From contig JAPPNU010000039.1 in NCBI GenBank assembly GCA_028873695.1, positions 1-33,012 on the forward strand: a DNA stretch of 33,012 nucleotides, written 5' to 3'. The notes below the pieces were generated by a model, which was not told where the DNA came from, did no database searches, and saw only the letters and a list, made by a program, of their open reading frames with translations. The translations under genes and the position numbers were made by a program. Positions 20,319-27,818 of this stretch are shown in pieces (the first letter of the stretch is position 1; every line of letters begins with the position of its first letter). Source of the DNA: Gemmatimonadota bacterium. GTDB taxonomy: Bacteria; Latescibacterota; UBA2968; GCA-2709665.

Positions 20319-20347
20319 TTGACAAAGATTCCTTCCCCGTCTATATT
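20319..20347 (+). promoter_or_regulatory. Sigma-70-type promoter of rpmH-rnpA
   Basis: TTGACA, 17-nt spacer, TATATT; identical boxes to the dnaN promoter. Predicted start near 20354, about 60 nt before rpmH, preceded by AT-rich DNA. Confidence 0.85.
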
Positions 20348-20415
20348 CATAACTTCCTACAATTCATCTAGATACAACAACGCCTGTTCTTTGCGCAACG
20401 CACGGAAAAATCCCG

Positions 20416-20550
20416 ATGAAACGGACGTTCCAGCCCAGCAATCGGAAACGTAAGAACAAACACGGTTTTCGCCATCGCATGCGAACCCCCGGCGGGCGGC
20501 AGATCTTTTCCAGGCGCCGCCGAAAGGGCCGCGTTCGGATCTCTCTATAG
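20416..20550 (+). CDS. rpmH: Ribosomal protein bL34
   Basis: 44 aa, too short for many gene callers. Begins [20 protein letters not shown] and ends [12 protein letters not shown], the classic bL34 pattern, with the Arg/Lys content needed to bind 23S rRNA. It lies between its own strong promoter and rnpA, the common rpmH-rnpA order, divergent from dnaA. The stop is TAG at 20548-20550. No strong Shine-Dalgarno is seen; only GGAAAAATCCCG precedes the ATG. Confidence 0.96.
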   Translation: MKRTFQPSNRKRKNKHGFRHRMRTPGGRQIFSRRRRKGRVRISL

Positions 20551-20624
20551 ATCGTGTTCTGACCCCGAAACGGCCTGCCTGAATCCGGCCGAACGGTTGG
20601 ATATTACTGGGACAGGACACTGAG

Positions 20625-20969
20625 ATGCCCGGGTCATCTGGACGTCTGCGCAAGGAGGTTCAGCATCTTCGGCGGACCGGTTCGCTATTCAGGGGCCGCT
20701 GGATGCACGTCCGTGCATGTGAGTCCACAGAAGAGCGTATCATCATCTCCGTGCGCAAGCGGTTTGGAAAGGCGGTTGCGCGAAATCGCGCACGGCGGCG
20801 AATTCGTGCAATCTGCAGGGAAATGGAACCGCACGGCAGCACGGGTCATCTGGTTATCATATCCGTCGGCGACGGTTCGGCCGCTGCAGGGTTCCGGGAC
20901 CTGCGCAGCGATATTGTCGTTGCGTTCGGAAAGCTGGGTCTTCTCCACGGTTCGGCCATCCCGCCGTAA
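20625..20969 (+). CDS. rnpA: Ribonuclease P protein component
   Basis: 114 aa. The small basic protein helps RNase P RNA bind and cleave pre-tRNA 5' leaders. The signature RNRARRRIRAICRE (near 54-67) matches the family RNxxKRxxRE core, with IISVRKRFGKAVARNR directly before it, and the N-terminus has LRKEVQHLRRTGSLFRGRW, as in other RnpA proteins. The ATG is about 8 nt after AGGA. It lies 74 nt after rpmH. The stop TAA is the first three bases of REP-like copy C. The next gene is yidC; the yidD gene often found between them was not detected. Confidence 0.92.
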   Translation: MPGSSGRLRKEVQHLRRTGSLFRGRWMHVRACESTEERIIISVRKRFGKAVARNRARRRIRAICREMEPHGSTGHLVIISVGDGSAAAGFRDLRSDIVVAFGKLGLLHGSAIPP

Positions 20970-21041
20970 CAGTCCGTTGATAAAGTCGCTCTGCACGCGA
21001 AGCCGGCCGTGCCCGGATGGACTCTTTCATCGGACGGGCAG
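20967..21041. repeat. REP-like element, copy C (full hairpin form)
   Basis: Begins with the rnpA stop as TAACAGTCCGTTGATAAAG and ends CTCTTTCATCGGACGGGCAG, so the two ends pair imperfectly. Its first half matches copy B and its second half, inverted, matches copy A (GCCGGCCGTGCCCGGATGG). It may form a cruciform or act as a transcript 3' end. The remaining 21042-21256 holds no gene I can support. Confidence 0.65.
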
Positions 21042-21256
21042 GAGTTGCTTCCTCGTTGAATCGCCCTCCGCTCAGTCTTCGGATGTGTATCGCCCCCCGT
21101 ATCACGCCCTCCGCCAGTGTTCCGACCCGGAAGTGGATTATCGAGAATCGGCCGATGAGTCTGCCTCGATGGCGAAGAATTGGCACGTTATGACGCTTCG
21201 AATGCGCCACTTTCTGGTTTTCTTCCTGCACATCCTCGACAATACAGGTGTGACGG

Positions 21257-22939
21257 ATGGATAAGCGTACAATCTTCGCATTTGTTTTGATCGGCCTGAT
21301 CATTATTCTCTATCCCCATTATATGGAATGGATTATGGGACCGGAAATTCCGATCCCGCCGTCCGAACCTTTCCCCGCCGAAAACCGAAGAACCCCGCCC
21401 CTTTCACCCCCGGATCGATCCGCCAGGACACCCGAAATCGTGCCGGAGCCGCCGCGCGCCGCAACGACCGGGCAGGCAGACATCCCCGTCGCCCCGGCGG
21501 AATTCACTCCCCGGGACGTCATTGTGGAGACCGACCTCTTTACCGCCACGTTCAGCACGCGCGGCGGGGTGCTGACCCGACTCGTGTTGAGGGCCTACGA
21601 ACATCCCGACGGCGGGCAGCTCGATCTGCTTGCACCCGGGAGTACCGCACTGGGTCTTTCACTGGCCGGTGAGCCGCTGGACGCATACGAGTTTTCCACC
21701 GACGCGCCCGGACTCACGCTGGCCGGCGCAGAACAGGCCGAGCTGATCTTCAGGAGCCGGACGGGGACCCGCACGATCGAGAAGCGGATCCGATTCCAGG
21801 GCAACCGCTACCGTGCTGACGTGGCGGTGGCCGTTTCCGGATTGCAGCCTCAGGACAAACTGGGCGTGGGGTGGTCGGGCAGCCTGGCCGATACCGAGAA
21901 CAACCCGGAAGAGAACGCGGTCTATACGTCGGTGGTCACGCGTGCGGGCGGCGAGGTGGAAACCTGGGATGTCGCGGATCTGGGGCCCGACGGCGACCCT
22001 CCGCCCGGCGGTCGGATCTCCTGGGTTGGAATCAGGAACAAATATTTCCTGGTCGCCCTGATTCCCCCGGAAGGCAGCTACGGCCTGAATATGGCCGGCG
22101 ACATGCGCGATATAAACGAGCGGTACGACGTTGAGATCATTTCGAAGGACGTCGATCCGGCGCGGCGTTTCGGCGTCTATTTCGGCCCGATCTCCTACGA
22201 TCGGCTCAGGCAGCAGAACCGGGATCTGTCCGGCAATTACCGGGAACTGGAGATGGAGGAGTTCATGGAGTATGGTTTTGCCATCTTCCGTCCCATCATC
22301 AAGCCCATCACCAATCTGAATCTCAGAGCGTTTCTCGCGCTTCATCCGCTGATTCCGAACTATGGCCTGGTCATCATCGTTTTTTCCGTGCTGATCAAAA
22401 TCGTTGTATTTCCGCTGACGCACAAGAGTCTCGAGGCTGCCGCCAGGATGCAGCAGCTTCAGCCCAGGATCGCCGCAATGCGCGAGAAATATCCGGACGA
22501 CCAGCAGAAGGTCAGCCGGGAAATGATGAAGCTCTACAAGGAGGAGGGCGTCAACCCGCTCGGGGGCTGCCTGCCGATGGTCATCCAGATGCCCATCCTC
22601 TTTTCGCTCTTCAACGTTTTCAGGGGCGCGATCGAACTCCGGCAGTCCGAGTTCGTGTTCTGGATTACGGACCTGTCGCAGCCGGACCGGTTGTACATCG
22701 GCGGTTTTGAAATCCACCTTTTGCCGCTGCTGATGGCCGTTTCCACGTTTGTGCAGTCTAAAATGACCATGAAGGACCCCAAACAGGCGTTCATGGTCTA
22801 CATAATGCCCGTTTTCATGACCTGGATATTCTGGAGCATGTCGTCCGGTCTGGTACTCTACTGGACGATGTTCAACGTACTCACCATCTTGCAGCAGCAG
22901 GTTATGGAACGCGTAAAACGCGTGCTCGGCACGCGCTGA
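21257..22939 (+). CDS. yidC: Membrane protein insertase YidC
   Basis: 560 aa. Inner-membrane insertase acting alone or with SecYEG. N-terminal membrane segment TIFAFVLIGLIIILYPH followed by a Pro-rich linker, then the large periplasmic beta-sandwich domain of Gram-negative YidC (about 85-340), then the conserved Oxa1-type core with five membrane segments. The core contains YGLVIIVFSVLIKIVVFPLT, the cytoplasmic hairpin MQQLQPRIAAMREKY, GVNPLGGCLPMVIQMPILF with the conserved core region, and MPVFMTWIFWSMSSGLVLYW. The ATG follows AGGTG by about 7 nt. The stop TGA (22937-22939) directly abuts a 161-bp repeat element. Confidence 0.96.
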   Translation: MDKRTIFAFVLIGLIIILYPHYMEWIMGPEIPIPPSEPFPAENRRTPPLSPPDRSARTPEIVPEPPRAATTGQADIPVAPAEFTPRDVIVETDLFTATFSTRGGVLTRLVLRAYEHPDGGQLDLLAPGSTALGLSLAGEPLDAYEFSTDAPGLTLAGAEQAELIFRSRTGTRTIEKRIRFQGNRYRADVAVAVSGLQPQDKLGVGWSGSLADTENNPEENAVYTSVVTRAGGEVETWDVADLGPDGDPPPGGRISWVGIRNKYFLVALIPPEGSYGLNMAGDMRDINERYDVEIISKDVDPARRFGVYFGPISYDRLRQQNRDLSGNYRELEMEEFMEYGFAIFRPIIKPITNLNLRAFLALHPLIPNYGLVIIVFSVLIKIVVFPLTHKSLEAAARMQQLQPRIAAMREKYPDDQQKVSREMMKLYKEEGVNPLGGCLPMVIQMPILFSLFNVFRGAIELRQSEFVFWITDLSQPDRLYIGGFEIHLLPLLMAVSTFVQSKMTMKDPKQAFMVYIMPVFMTWIFWSMSSGLVLYWTMFNVLTILQQQVMERVKRVLGTR

Positions 22940-23100
22940 GAAGTTGTTTTAAAATTCCCGGTGAGTCCCGAGCGCGAGCGAAAATGTGTCGGTCAAGGCG
23001 GGCAAATTCGCCCATATTTGGGTATACGGGTGGATTTGACCAACGCAGACCGACGCTTTTGCAGCCGCGCGAAGACCGCTGGGGGTTTTAAGACAGCTTC
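22940..23100 (+). repeat. Palindromic intergenic repeat, full copy 1
   Basis: 161 bp. Ends are imperfect inverted repeats, GAAGTTGTTTTAAAATTCCC and the complement of TTTTAAGACAGCTTC; inner blocks (GGTCAA/TTGACC, CGAGCGAAAA/GCTTTTGCAG) also pair, so the whole element can fold on itself. An inverted copy lies at 27633-27818. It fills the space between the yidC stop codon and a point 15 nt upstream of the mnmE start, so it could carry the mnmE ribosome-binding region in its flank. No transposase gene is nearby. Confidence 0.8.
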
Positions 23101-23115
23101 TGGGGATATGTCCGT

Positions 23116-24465
23116 ATGAGACCGTCGGACCGTGATACCATTGTCGCAATCGCCACCGGTCACGGCGAGGCAGCGATAGGCATCGTTCGGCTTTCGGGTC
23201 CGGAGGCGGTAGCAATCGCCTCCGGTTTTTTTTGCGGATCCCGTGAGTTAGACCGCGTTGAGGACCGGCGCCTGGCGTACGGGAGATTTGTCGTCGGAGA
23301 ACGGGACCTGGATGAGGTCCTGGTCTCCGTGATGAGGGGCTCGCGGTCCTTTACCGGCGAAGACACGGTCGAATTCAACTGCCACGGAGGCCCCCTGCTT
23401 CTGCGGCGCGCGATGGAGGCGCTCGTGTCGGCGGGCGCCCGGACGGCCGAACCGGGTGAATTCACCCGGAGGGCATTTCTGAATGGCCGAATCGATCTCA
23501 CCCAGGCGGAAGCCGTCGCGGATATGATTAGCGCCCGCGCGGACCGGGGCCTTCAGTCCGCATATTTTCAGTTGCGCGGCGGTTTGAGATCCAGGTTCGA
23601 GGATCTGGCGGAAGCCCTTCGGGACTCGCTGACATTGCTCGAGGCCGGATTGGACTTTTACGAAGACGCCGAAGTTGAACAGGACGCCATACGCCCGTCA
23701 CTGAAGCGCGCGGCGGAGGAAATCGAGCGCCTGATCGCATCCTACCGCCACGGCAAAGTGATACGCGACGGCGCCCTCGTTGCGCTGGCGGGCCCTCCCA
23801 ACGCGGGCAAGTCGAGCCTGCTCAATCGCCTGCTGGAAGAGGACCGTGCGATCGTGTCGCCGGTTTCCGGAACCACGCGCGATACGATTGAAGAGTCCAT
23901 CACCCTGGACGGCATTCGCGTAACGCTGGTCGACACGGCCGGTATCGCGAAGCCCCGGGACGCCATCGAGCGCGAAGGCGCCCGGCGTTCGCGGAAAGCG
24001 ATAGGCAGGGCCGCGCTTGTGCTGCTGGTCGTGGATGCGTCCGCCCCCGCGGCCGCGGGACTGGAGAAGATCGTCTCGGACGTGGATCCTGCCAACGTGG
24101 TTCTCGTGAAGAACAAGAATGACCTGGGTCTCCACGCCGATTGGCGGGGAGATCACCCATTTCAGGATCTCACGGTATCGGCCCTTACCGGGGAGGGCCT
24201 CGACCGTCTCAGGAAACGCGTCTACGGGCGCGTCATGACCGTATCGGATCCCGACGCCGTTACGCACGCTCGCCATGCCGAGGCGTTGCAGCGGGCGGGG
24301 GGCGCGCTTGGCCGGGCGACGGGAGCGCTGGACGATGGCCTGCCGGCAGAGGTTGTCGCGGTCGAACTGAGGGAGGCGACCGACGCATTGGCCGAGATTG
24401 TCGGCGAAATTTCGTCGGACGAGATCCTGGATCGGATTTTCAGTACGTTCTGTATAGGCAAATGA
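23116..24465 (+). CDS. mnmE: tRNA modification GTPase MnmE
   Basis: 449 aa. With MnmG it makes the 5-carboxymethylaminomethyl group on wobble uridine 34 of some tRNAs. The N-terminal tetrahydrofolate-binding domain has DTIVAIATGHGEAAIGIVRLSG and GEDTVEFNCHGG; PGEFTRRAFLNGRIDLTQAEAV is the family signature. The G domain (about 215-375) has G1 GPPNAGKSS, G2 GTTRDT, G3 DTAG and G4 NKND. The C-terminus ends FCIGK, with the catalytic-loop Cys conserved. The ATG at 23116 follows GGGGATATG. It is preceded by repeat copy 1; its usual partner gene mnmG is not in this window, and rsmG follows instead after 352 nt. Confidence 0.96.
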   Translation: MRPSDRDTIVAIATGHGEAAIGIVRLSGPEAVAIASGFFCGSRELDRVEDRRLAYGRFVVGERDLDEVLVSVMRGSRSFTGEDTVEFNCHGGPLLLRRAMEALVSAGARTAEPGEFTRRAFLNGRIDLTQAEAVADMISARADRGLQSAYFQLRGGLRSRFEDLAEALRDSLTLLEAGLDFYEDAEVEQDAIRPSLKRAAEEIERLIASYRHGKVIRDGALVALAGPPNAGKSSLLNRLLEEDRAIVSPVSGTTRDTIEESITLDGIRVTLVDTAGIAKPRDAIEREGARRSRKAIGRAALVLLVVDASAPAAAGLEKIVSDVDPANVVLVKNKNDLGLHADWRGDHPFQDLTVSALTGEGLDRLRKRVYGRVMTVSDPDAVTHARHAEALQRAGGALGRATGALDDGLPAEVVAVELREATDALAEIVGEISSDEILDRIFSTFCIGK

Positions 24466-24636
24466 AGGCGAACAATGGGTTGCGCTCCGCGCCAGTCAGG
24501 TTGTTTTAACGGTATTTATCCTGTTTTTTCACTTCCTCCGTTCGCCTGAAGGGACCTCACCGTTTTTATAACGATCGCGATGCGGTACTTTGGAGCGCCC
24601 AATCTGCCTCCGCCAGCGTGTTTTTAAACATGTAAA

Positions 24637-24655
24637 GGCAGCCCTTGTGGCTGCC
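24637..24655. other. Hairpin in the mnmE-rsmG gap
   Basis: GGCAGCC-CTTGT-GGCTGCC, perfect 7-bp stem, with only TTTA after it on the minus strand, so it is at best a weak terminator. The surrounding 24466-24817 gap has no gene; near 24499 there is a GTTGTTTTAA resembling the repeat end, and a parS-like site lies at 24748. Confidence 0.35.
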
Positions 24656-24747
24656 CGCATGGCGGTGCAGGTGTCGGTGATTCCTAACGCGTTTCCTTAG
24701 TATGAACCGCTTTTGGCTGACAGCTGACGACTGAGAGCTTTTTCTTT

Positions 24748-24763
24748 TGTTCCACGTGAAACA
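24748..24763. promoter_or_regulatory. parS-like ParB-binding site 1
   Basis: TGTTCCACGTGAAACA, a 16-bp palindrome differing at one base from perfect TGTTTCACGTGAAACA and matching parS sites known in Bacillus and many other bacteria. It lies close to oriC, as parS sites normally do. Flanked by T-rich DNA; possibly also overlapping the rsmG leader. Confidence 0.9.
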
Positions 24764-24820
24764 TCGGGTGCGGTCTATGGAATCGGCGCGCTGCATTCTT
24801 CGGATGTACGGGGAGGCGTG

Positions 24821-25465
24821 GTGACCGATCAGGAATTCCTGGCAACCGCGGAGGCGCTTTCAATCACGTTGTCTGATGAACAGGCGGTGCTGTTCGATCG
24901 ATATGAGGCGCTGTTGAGGACCTGGTCCGGGCGTGTGCGACTGGTTTCTCGGGGAGACAGAGACAGGATCAGGGAACGCCACTTTATCGACAGTCTGCGG
25001 CTGATTCCCTTTCTGCCCCGCGGGGAGATTTCGCTGCTGGACCTGGGATCGGGGGCGGGTTTTCCCGGCGTGCCGGTCAAGATCGCCCGGCCGGAGGTGA
25101 AGGTCGTGCTGCTGGAGTCGGCGCGCATGAAGGGACTCTTCCTGAACCACCTTGCGGGAGAACTCAGTCTGGACGGGCTGTCCGTTTTGCCCGAGCGGGC
25201 GGAAAGCGCCGGCGCATGCGCCGAACATCGCGGGAGGTACGATATCGTAACGGCGCGGGCGGTGGGATCCCTGCCTCTCCTCTGGCGCCTTTCGTCAGGA
25301 TTCCTTAAAAGCGGAGGGGAGTTGCTTGCGTTGAAGGGACCGGGTGCGCTCCGCGAAATAGCGCAATTCGGCTGCGATGGCCCCGACGTTTCGGTAGAAT
25401 CCATTGCGCCCGACTCCGACCACAAGAACACGGTGGTCGTCAGGGTCTCGGGGCGTCGGGAATGA
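24821..25465 (+). CDS. rsmG: 16S rRNA (guanine-N7)-methyltransferase RsmG
   Basis: 214 aa. Methylates G527 (E. coli numbering) of 16S rRNA using SAM. Seen: N-terminal helices with LRTWSGRVRLVSRGDRDRI and RHFIDSLRLIPFLP, the SAM motif LLDLGSGAGFPGVPVKIARP near 70-90, VVLLESARMKGLFL, YDIVTARAVGSLPLL, and a LLALKGPGAL strand. These match RsmG/GidB throughout. Two GTG starts are adjacent (24818, 24821); the second has the better distance from GGGGAGG. The stop TGA (25463-25465) touches the stop of the convergent mce gene with no base between. In many genomes parA-parB follow; here they do not. Confidence 0.95.
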   Translation: MTDQEFLATAEALSITLSDEQAVLFDRYEALLRTWSGRVRLVSRGDRDRIRERHFIDSLRLIPFLPRGEISLLDLGSGAGFPGVPVKIARPEVKVVLLESARMKGLFLNHLAGELSLDGLSVLPERAESAGACAEHRGRYDIVTARAVGSLPLLWRLSSGFLKSGGELLALKGPGALREIAQFGCDGPDVSVESIAPDSDHKNTVVVRVSGRRE

Positions 25466-25864
25466 TCAATCGGCTTGAACGAGTTCGATCAGGACGCCCG
25501 AAGCGCTTTTGGGATGGACGAAGGCCACTTTCCTGCCGAGTGCGCCCGTCCGGATCGCGCCGGAGATCGTAAGCCCCTCTTGTTCGCAGGTTGAGACAGC
25601 CGCTTCGATATCCTCAACCCGGATCGCGACGTGGTGCAGGCCCTGCCCGCGCCCCGAAAGGAATCGCGCAAGAGAACTCCGGTCGTGCATCGGTTCGAGC
25701 AGTTCGAGCCGGGTCCGGCCGGCGCCGCCCAGAAATACGGCCCGGACGCCTTCCGAAGTGACGGTCTCTTCCTCCATTTTTTCGAACCCGAGCAGGGCAT
25801 AGACAGCGAGGGTCCGGTCGATCTCCTCCACCGCGATGCCCACGTGGTCCACGCGTCCGTCCAC
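25466..25864 (-). CDS. mce: Methylmalonyl-CoA epimerase
   Basis: 132 aa from GTG 25864, preceded by GGGAGG at 6 nt. Interconverts (2S)- and (2R)-methylmalonyl-CoA, working with the mutase in propionate use. Vicinal-oxygen-chelate fold with two beta-alpha-beta halves; metal ligands expected from the family are visible as His7 (VDHVGIAV), Glu54 (RLELLEP), His78 (LHHVAIRV) and Glu127 (VLIELVQ). The ORF is open far upstream (to 26443), but that extension overlaps susD on the same strand and runs through a copy of the mcm 3' end, so the GTG is preferred. Its own upstream gene is now the susD end and that remnant, with mcm 5 kb away. Confidence 0.9.
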   Translation of the reverse strand: MDGRVDHVGIAVEEIDRTLAVYALLGFEKMEEETVTSEGVRAVFLGGAGRTRLELLEPMHDRSSLARFLSGRGQGLHHVAIRVEDIEAAVSTCEQEGLTISGAIRTGALGRKVAFVHPKSASGVLIELVQAD

Positions 25865-25866
25865 GA

Positions 25867-26120
25867 TTATCCTCCCGTTCCGCAGGATCCAAAAACAGCG
25901 TGCAGCCTGTCCGATATCTCGCCTGCGGTCGCGCCGGCGGAACAGGCCGCCACAACCGCTTCGGTGATCGACCCTTTGCCCTCGCCCGACGACGTCCACC
26001 GCTGCGTTCGTCCCGTCGGAAGCCCGCGGGGCGGCCGCGCGCATACAGCCGAGCCGAAGCACGGTCAATGAGTTGCGCACGGCATCCCTGAAACCGACCC
26101 TCCCGGCCAGTCCGGCGAAC
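25867..26120 (-). pseudogene. Remnant of a methylmalonyl-CoA mutase 3' end
   Basis: The 114 bp nearest mce align with the 3' end of the intact mcm gene (30791-30904) with about 8 mismatches counted by eye, including the TAA stop and the GGGAGGATAATCGTG region. Further upstream an 8-base deletion breaks the frame, and similarity fades near 26030; a translated stretch (RDA... RLGCMRAAAPRASDGTNAAVDVV) still resembles mcm up to about 26090. It fills the gap between susD and mce. It is either a duplication made when susCD entered, or the relic of an earlier mcm. Confidence 0.75.
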
Positions 26121-26127
26121 CACGATC

Positions 26128-27600
26128 CTAGTTGAAGGGTGACGCGTTGTTCTGTACGAGCATCCGGTTCATGTCTATCCCGATCGTCACCATCGTCTGG
26201 AGCAAACGCGCTTCGGGGCCGTCGTCGTCGTAAAGTTTGACCGGCGCGTAGATATCCATCGCGTAACGCGGCGCCAGCGGAACGAACCCGGGGACGACCG
26301 GCATGGTGCCTGGCCCGCCTTCGCTGATGTTGGGGTTCTGTTCGATTTCCCGCAGCATCATCGGCAGCTTGATTCCCAGGTCGGCCAGTCTCCTGCCTTC
26401 CAGGAAGAGGATCTCCTGCCGCGCGAGCCACAGGGAGTGCCACAGGTCGGATGCATCCGTCAGGGCCGTGATGCTGTCGGCGTCGAGGGATGTCCCGGAA
26501 ATGTTGGGGATCGTGAGCCCGTCGCCCGGCCGGTCGAGCACCAGGCCGGCCCGGTAGGGACTGTCGGAGTCGGCCCGCACCAGGATTTCGGAGTCGCGCG
26601 GACGCAGGCTCAGGTCGGCGTTGCGGCGCTCGTCGATATCGTCGAAGGAAACGGTACCGCGGGATCCGGCGAGGCGTATGGCGCTGGCCAGCCGGTTCTT
26701 CGCCCCCGCAAGGTCGCCCGACGCCAGCGCGACCTCGGCCAGGATCAGGTGCATTTCCTCGGCTTTGGCAATGGGTATTGCCGACTCGCGATCCGTGTAC
26801 TTGGGGTCCAGGAAATCGAGCCGGGGCAGCGGCTGCATCTCCTGCAACGCCCTCAGTACCAGGAAGTCCACCGGCGTGTTGGTGATCGAACCCCCGTCGT
26901 AGGGAGGTGCGAAAAGAAACTCCGAGTCAGCGGAAAGCACCGCGTTGGCCGCTGCCGCCGCCCCTGCCCTGTCACCCTGCAAACGATAGGCCCGCGCAAG
27001 CGCCGCGTCGGCCTGCGGCCCGAACCCCAGCGCCGCCTGAAGGTCGATCACGGCCCGGTCAAGCGCAACGTCGGAAGGTTGGGGGGCGCCGTCCTCCTCG
27101 AGCGGCACGAAGGAGAAGACCTCACCCATGGTCAGGTAGGCCATGCCCCGGTAGTAGCGGGCTTCCGCCACCAGTTCCGCCGGCGCCCCGGCATCGTTCG
27201 GCGCGATCTCGTTGATTACAAAGTCGGCCAGCGCCCGTAGCTCCTGCACGTTCCAGTACACCCCGGTGGCGCCGGTCCCGGTCGAGTTCATGATGTCCGG
27301 GGTGATCTCGTCGGGGGCGTCCAGGGTCTGGATGAGCCCGGTGCCGTGGATCGAAAAGTTGTCGGTCACGACCTCGGCGACGACGTAGGCATTGATCAGG
27401 CGGGCGAACTGCGCCCTCAGCCCGGGCAGGAGCGCCTCGGTCGCGTTCGCGGCCTGCGCCAGGTCCTCGTAGGTTGTCGTCGGATTCTTCACCCTGGTGG
27501 GATTGATGGCGTCACAGCCGCCGGCGACAAGCACGCCGAGAAGCATCCCGGCCATGGCCGACCGTCCCTGTCTCAGGATCGATACGTCAGTGTTCATCAT
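26128..27600 (-). CDS. SusD/RagB-like outer-membrane lipoprotein
   Basis: 490 aa from ATG 27600 (tandem ATG, GGAGA 9 nt upstream). Signal sequence with AMAGMLLGVLVAGGC; Cys29 would be lipidated. SusD-like TPR helices are suggested by alternating Ala-rich helices (ELVAEARYYRGMAYLTMGE, ALARAYRLQGDRAGAAAAANAV, EEMHLILAEVALASGDLAGAKNRL), and the C-terminal part has WLARQEILFLEGRRLADLG, typical of the family. SusD lipoproteins cap the SusC barrel and bind the imported nutrient. The substrate cannot be read from sequence. It pairs with susC across repeat copy 2. An earlier ATG at 27621 is possible but lacks an RBS. The stop is followed by the mcm remnant. Confidence 0.9.
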   Translation of the reverse strand: MMNTDVSILRQGRSAMAGMLLGVLVAGGCDAINPTRVKNPTTTYEDLAQAANATEALLPGLRAQFARLINAYVVAEVVTDNFSIHGTGLIQTLDAPDEITPDIMNSTGTGATGVYWNVQELRALADFVINEIAPNDAGAPAELVAEARYYRGMAYLTMGEVFSFVPLEEDGAPQPSDVALDRAVIDLQAALGFGPQADAALARAYRLQGDRAGAAAAANAVLSADSEFLFAPPYDGGSITNTPVDFLVLRALQEMQPLPRLDFLDPKYTDRESAIPIAKAEEMHLILAEVALASGDLAGAKNRLASAIRLAGSRGTVSFDDIDERRNADLSLRPRDSEILVRADSDSPYRAGLVLDRPGDGLTIPNISGTSLDADSITALTDASDLWHSLWLARQEILFLEGRRLADLGIKLPMMLREIEQNPNISEGGPGTMPVVPGFVPLAPRYAMDIYAPVKLYDDDGPEARLLQTMVTIGIDMNRMLVQNNASPFN

Positions 27601-27632
27601 TTCGTCTGTTCTCCATTGCATGCCGGACGTTA

Positions 27633-27818
27633 GAAGCTGTCTTAAAATTCACGGCGGTCTTCGCGCGGCTGCAAAAGCGCCGGTCGGCGTTGGTCAAATC
27701 CACCCGTCTTACGAGATCGAGGCTGCGCTTGCTCGCCTCTCATAGCCGGATTTTCCCGCCTTGACCGCCACTTTTTCGCTCGCGCTCGGGAACTCAACGG
27801 TAATTTTAAAACAACTTC
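27633..27818 (-). repeat. Palindromic intergenic repeat, full copy 2
   Basis: 186 bp; on the minus strand it starts directly after the susC TAG with GAAGTTGTTTTAAAATTACC and ends AATTTTAAGACAGCTTC, 32 nt before the susD start. It matches copy 1 (22940-23100) in both outer blocks of about 60-75 bp and differs in the centre, where it carries an extra segment. Orientation relative to the flanking genes is the same in both copies. Confidence 0.8.

Noticed and set aside
20970..21256. yidD or another gene between rnpA and yidC
   Set aside because: None of the plus-strand frames I read shows the Cys-rich YidD pattern; the open frame is a continuation of a shadow of rnpA.
21169..21264. 31-aa ORF overlapping the yidC start (possible leader peptide)
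   Set aside because: No ribosome-binding site and no recognisable feature; overlap alone is weak evidence.
25865..26443. Upstream extension of the mce reading frame (325 aa)
   Set aside because: It overlaps susD on the same strand and crosses the mcm remnant; the GTG at 25864 has a good ribosome-binding site and matches the family's start.
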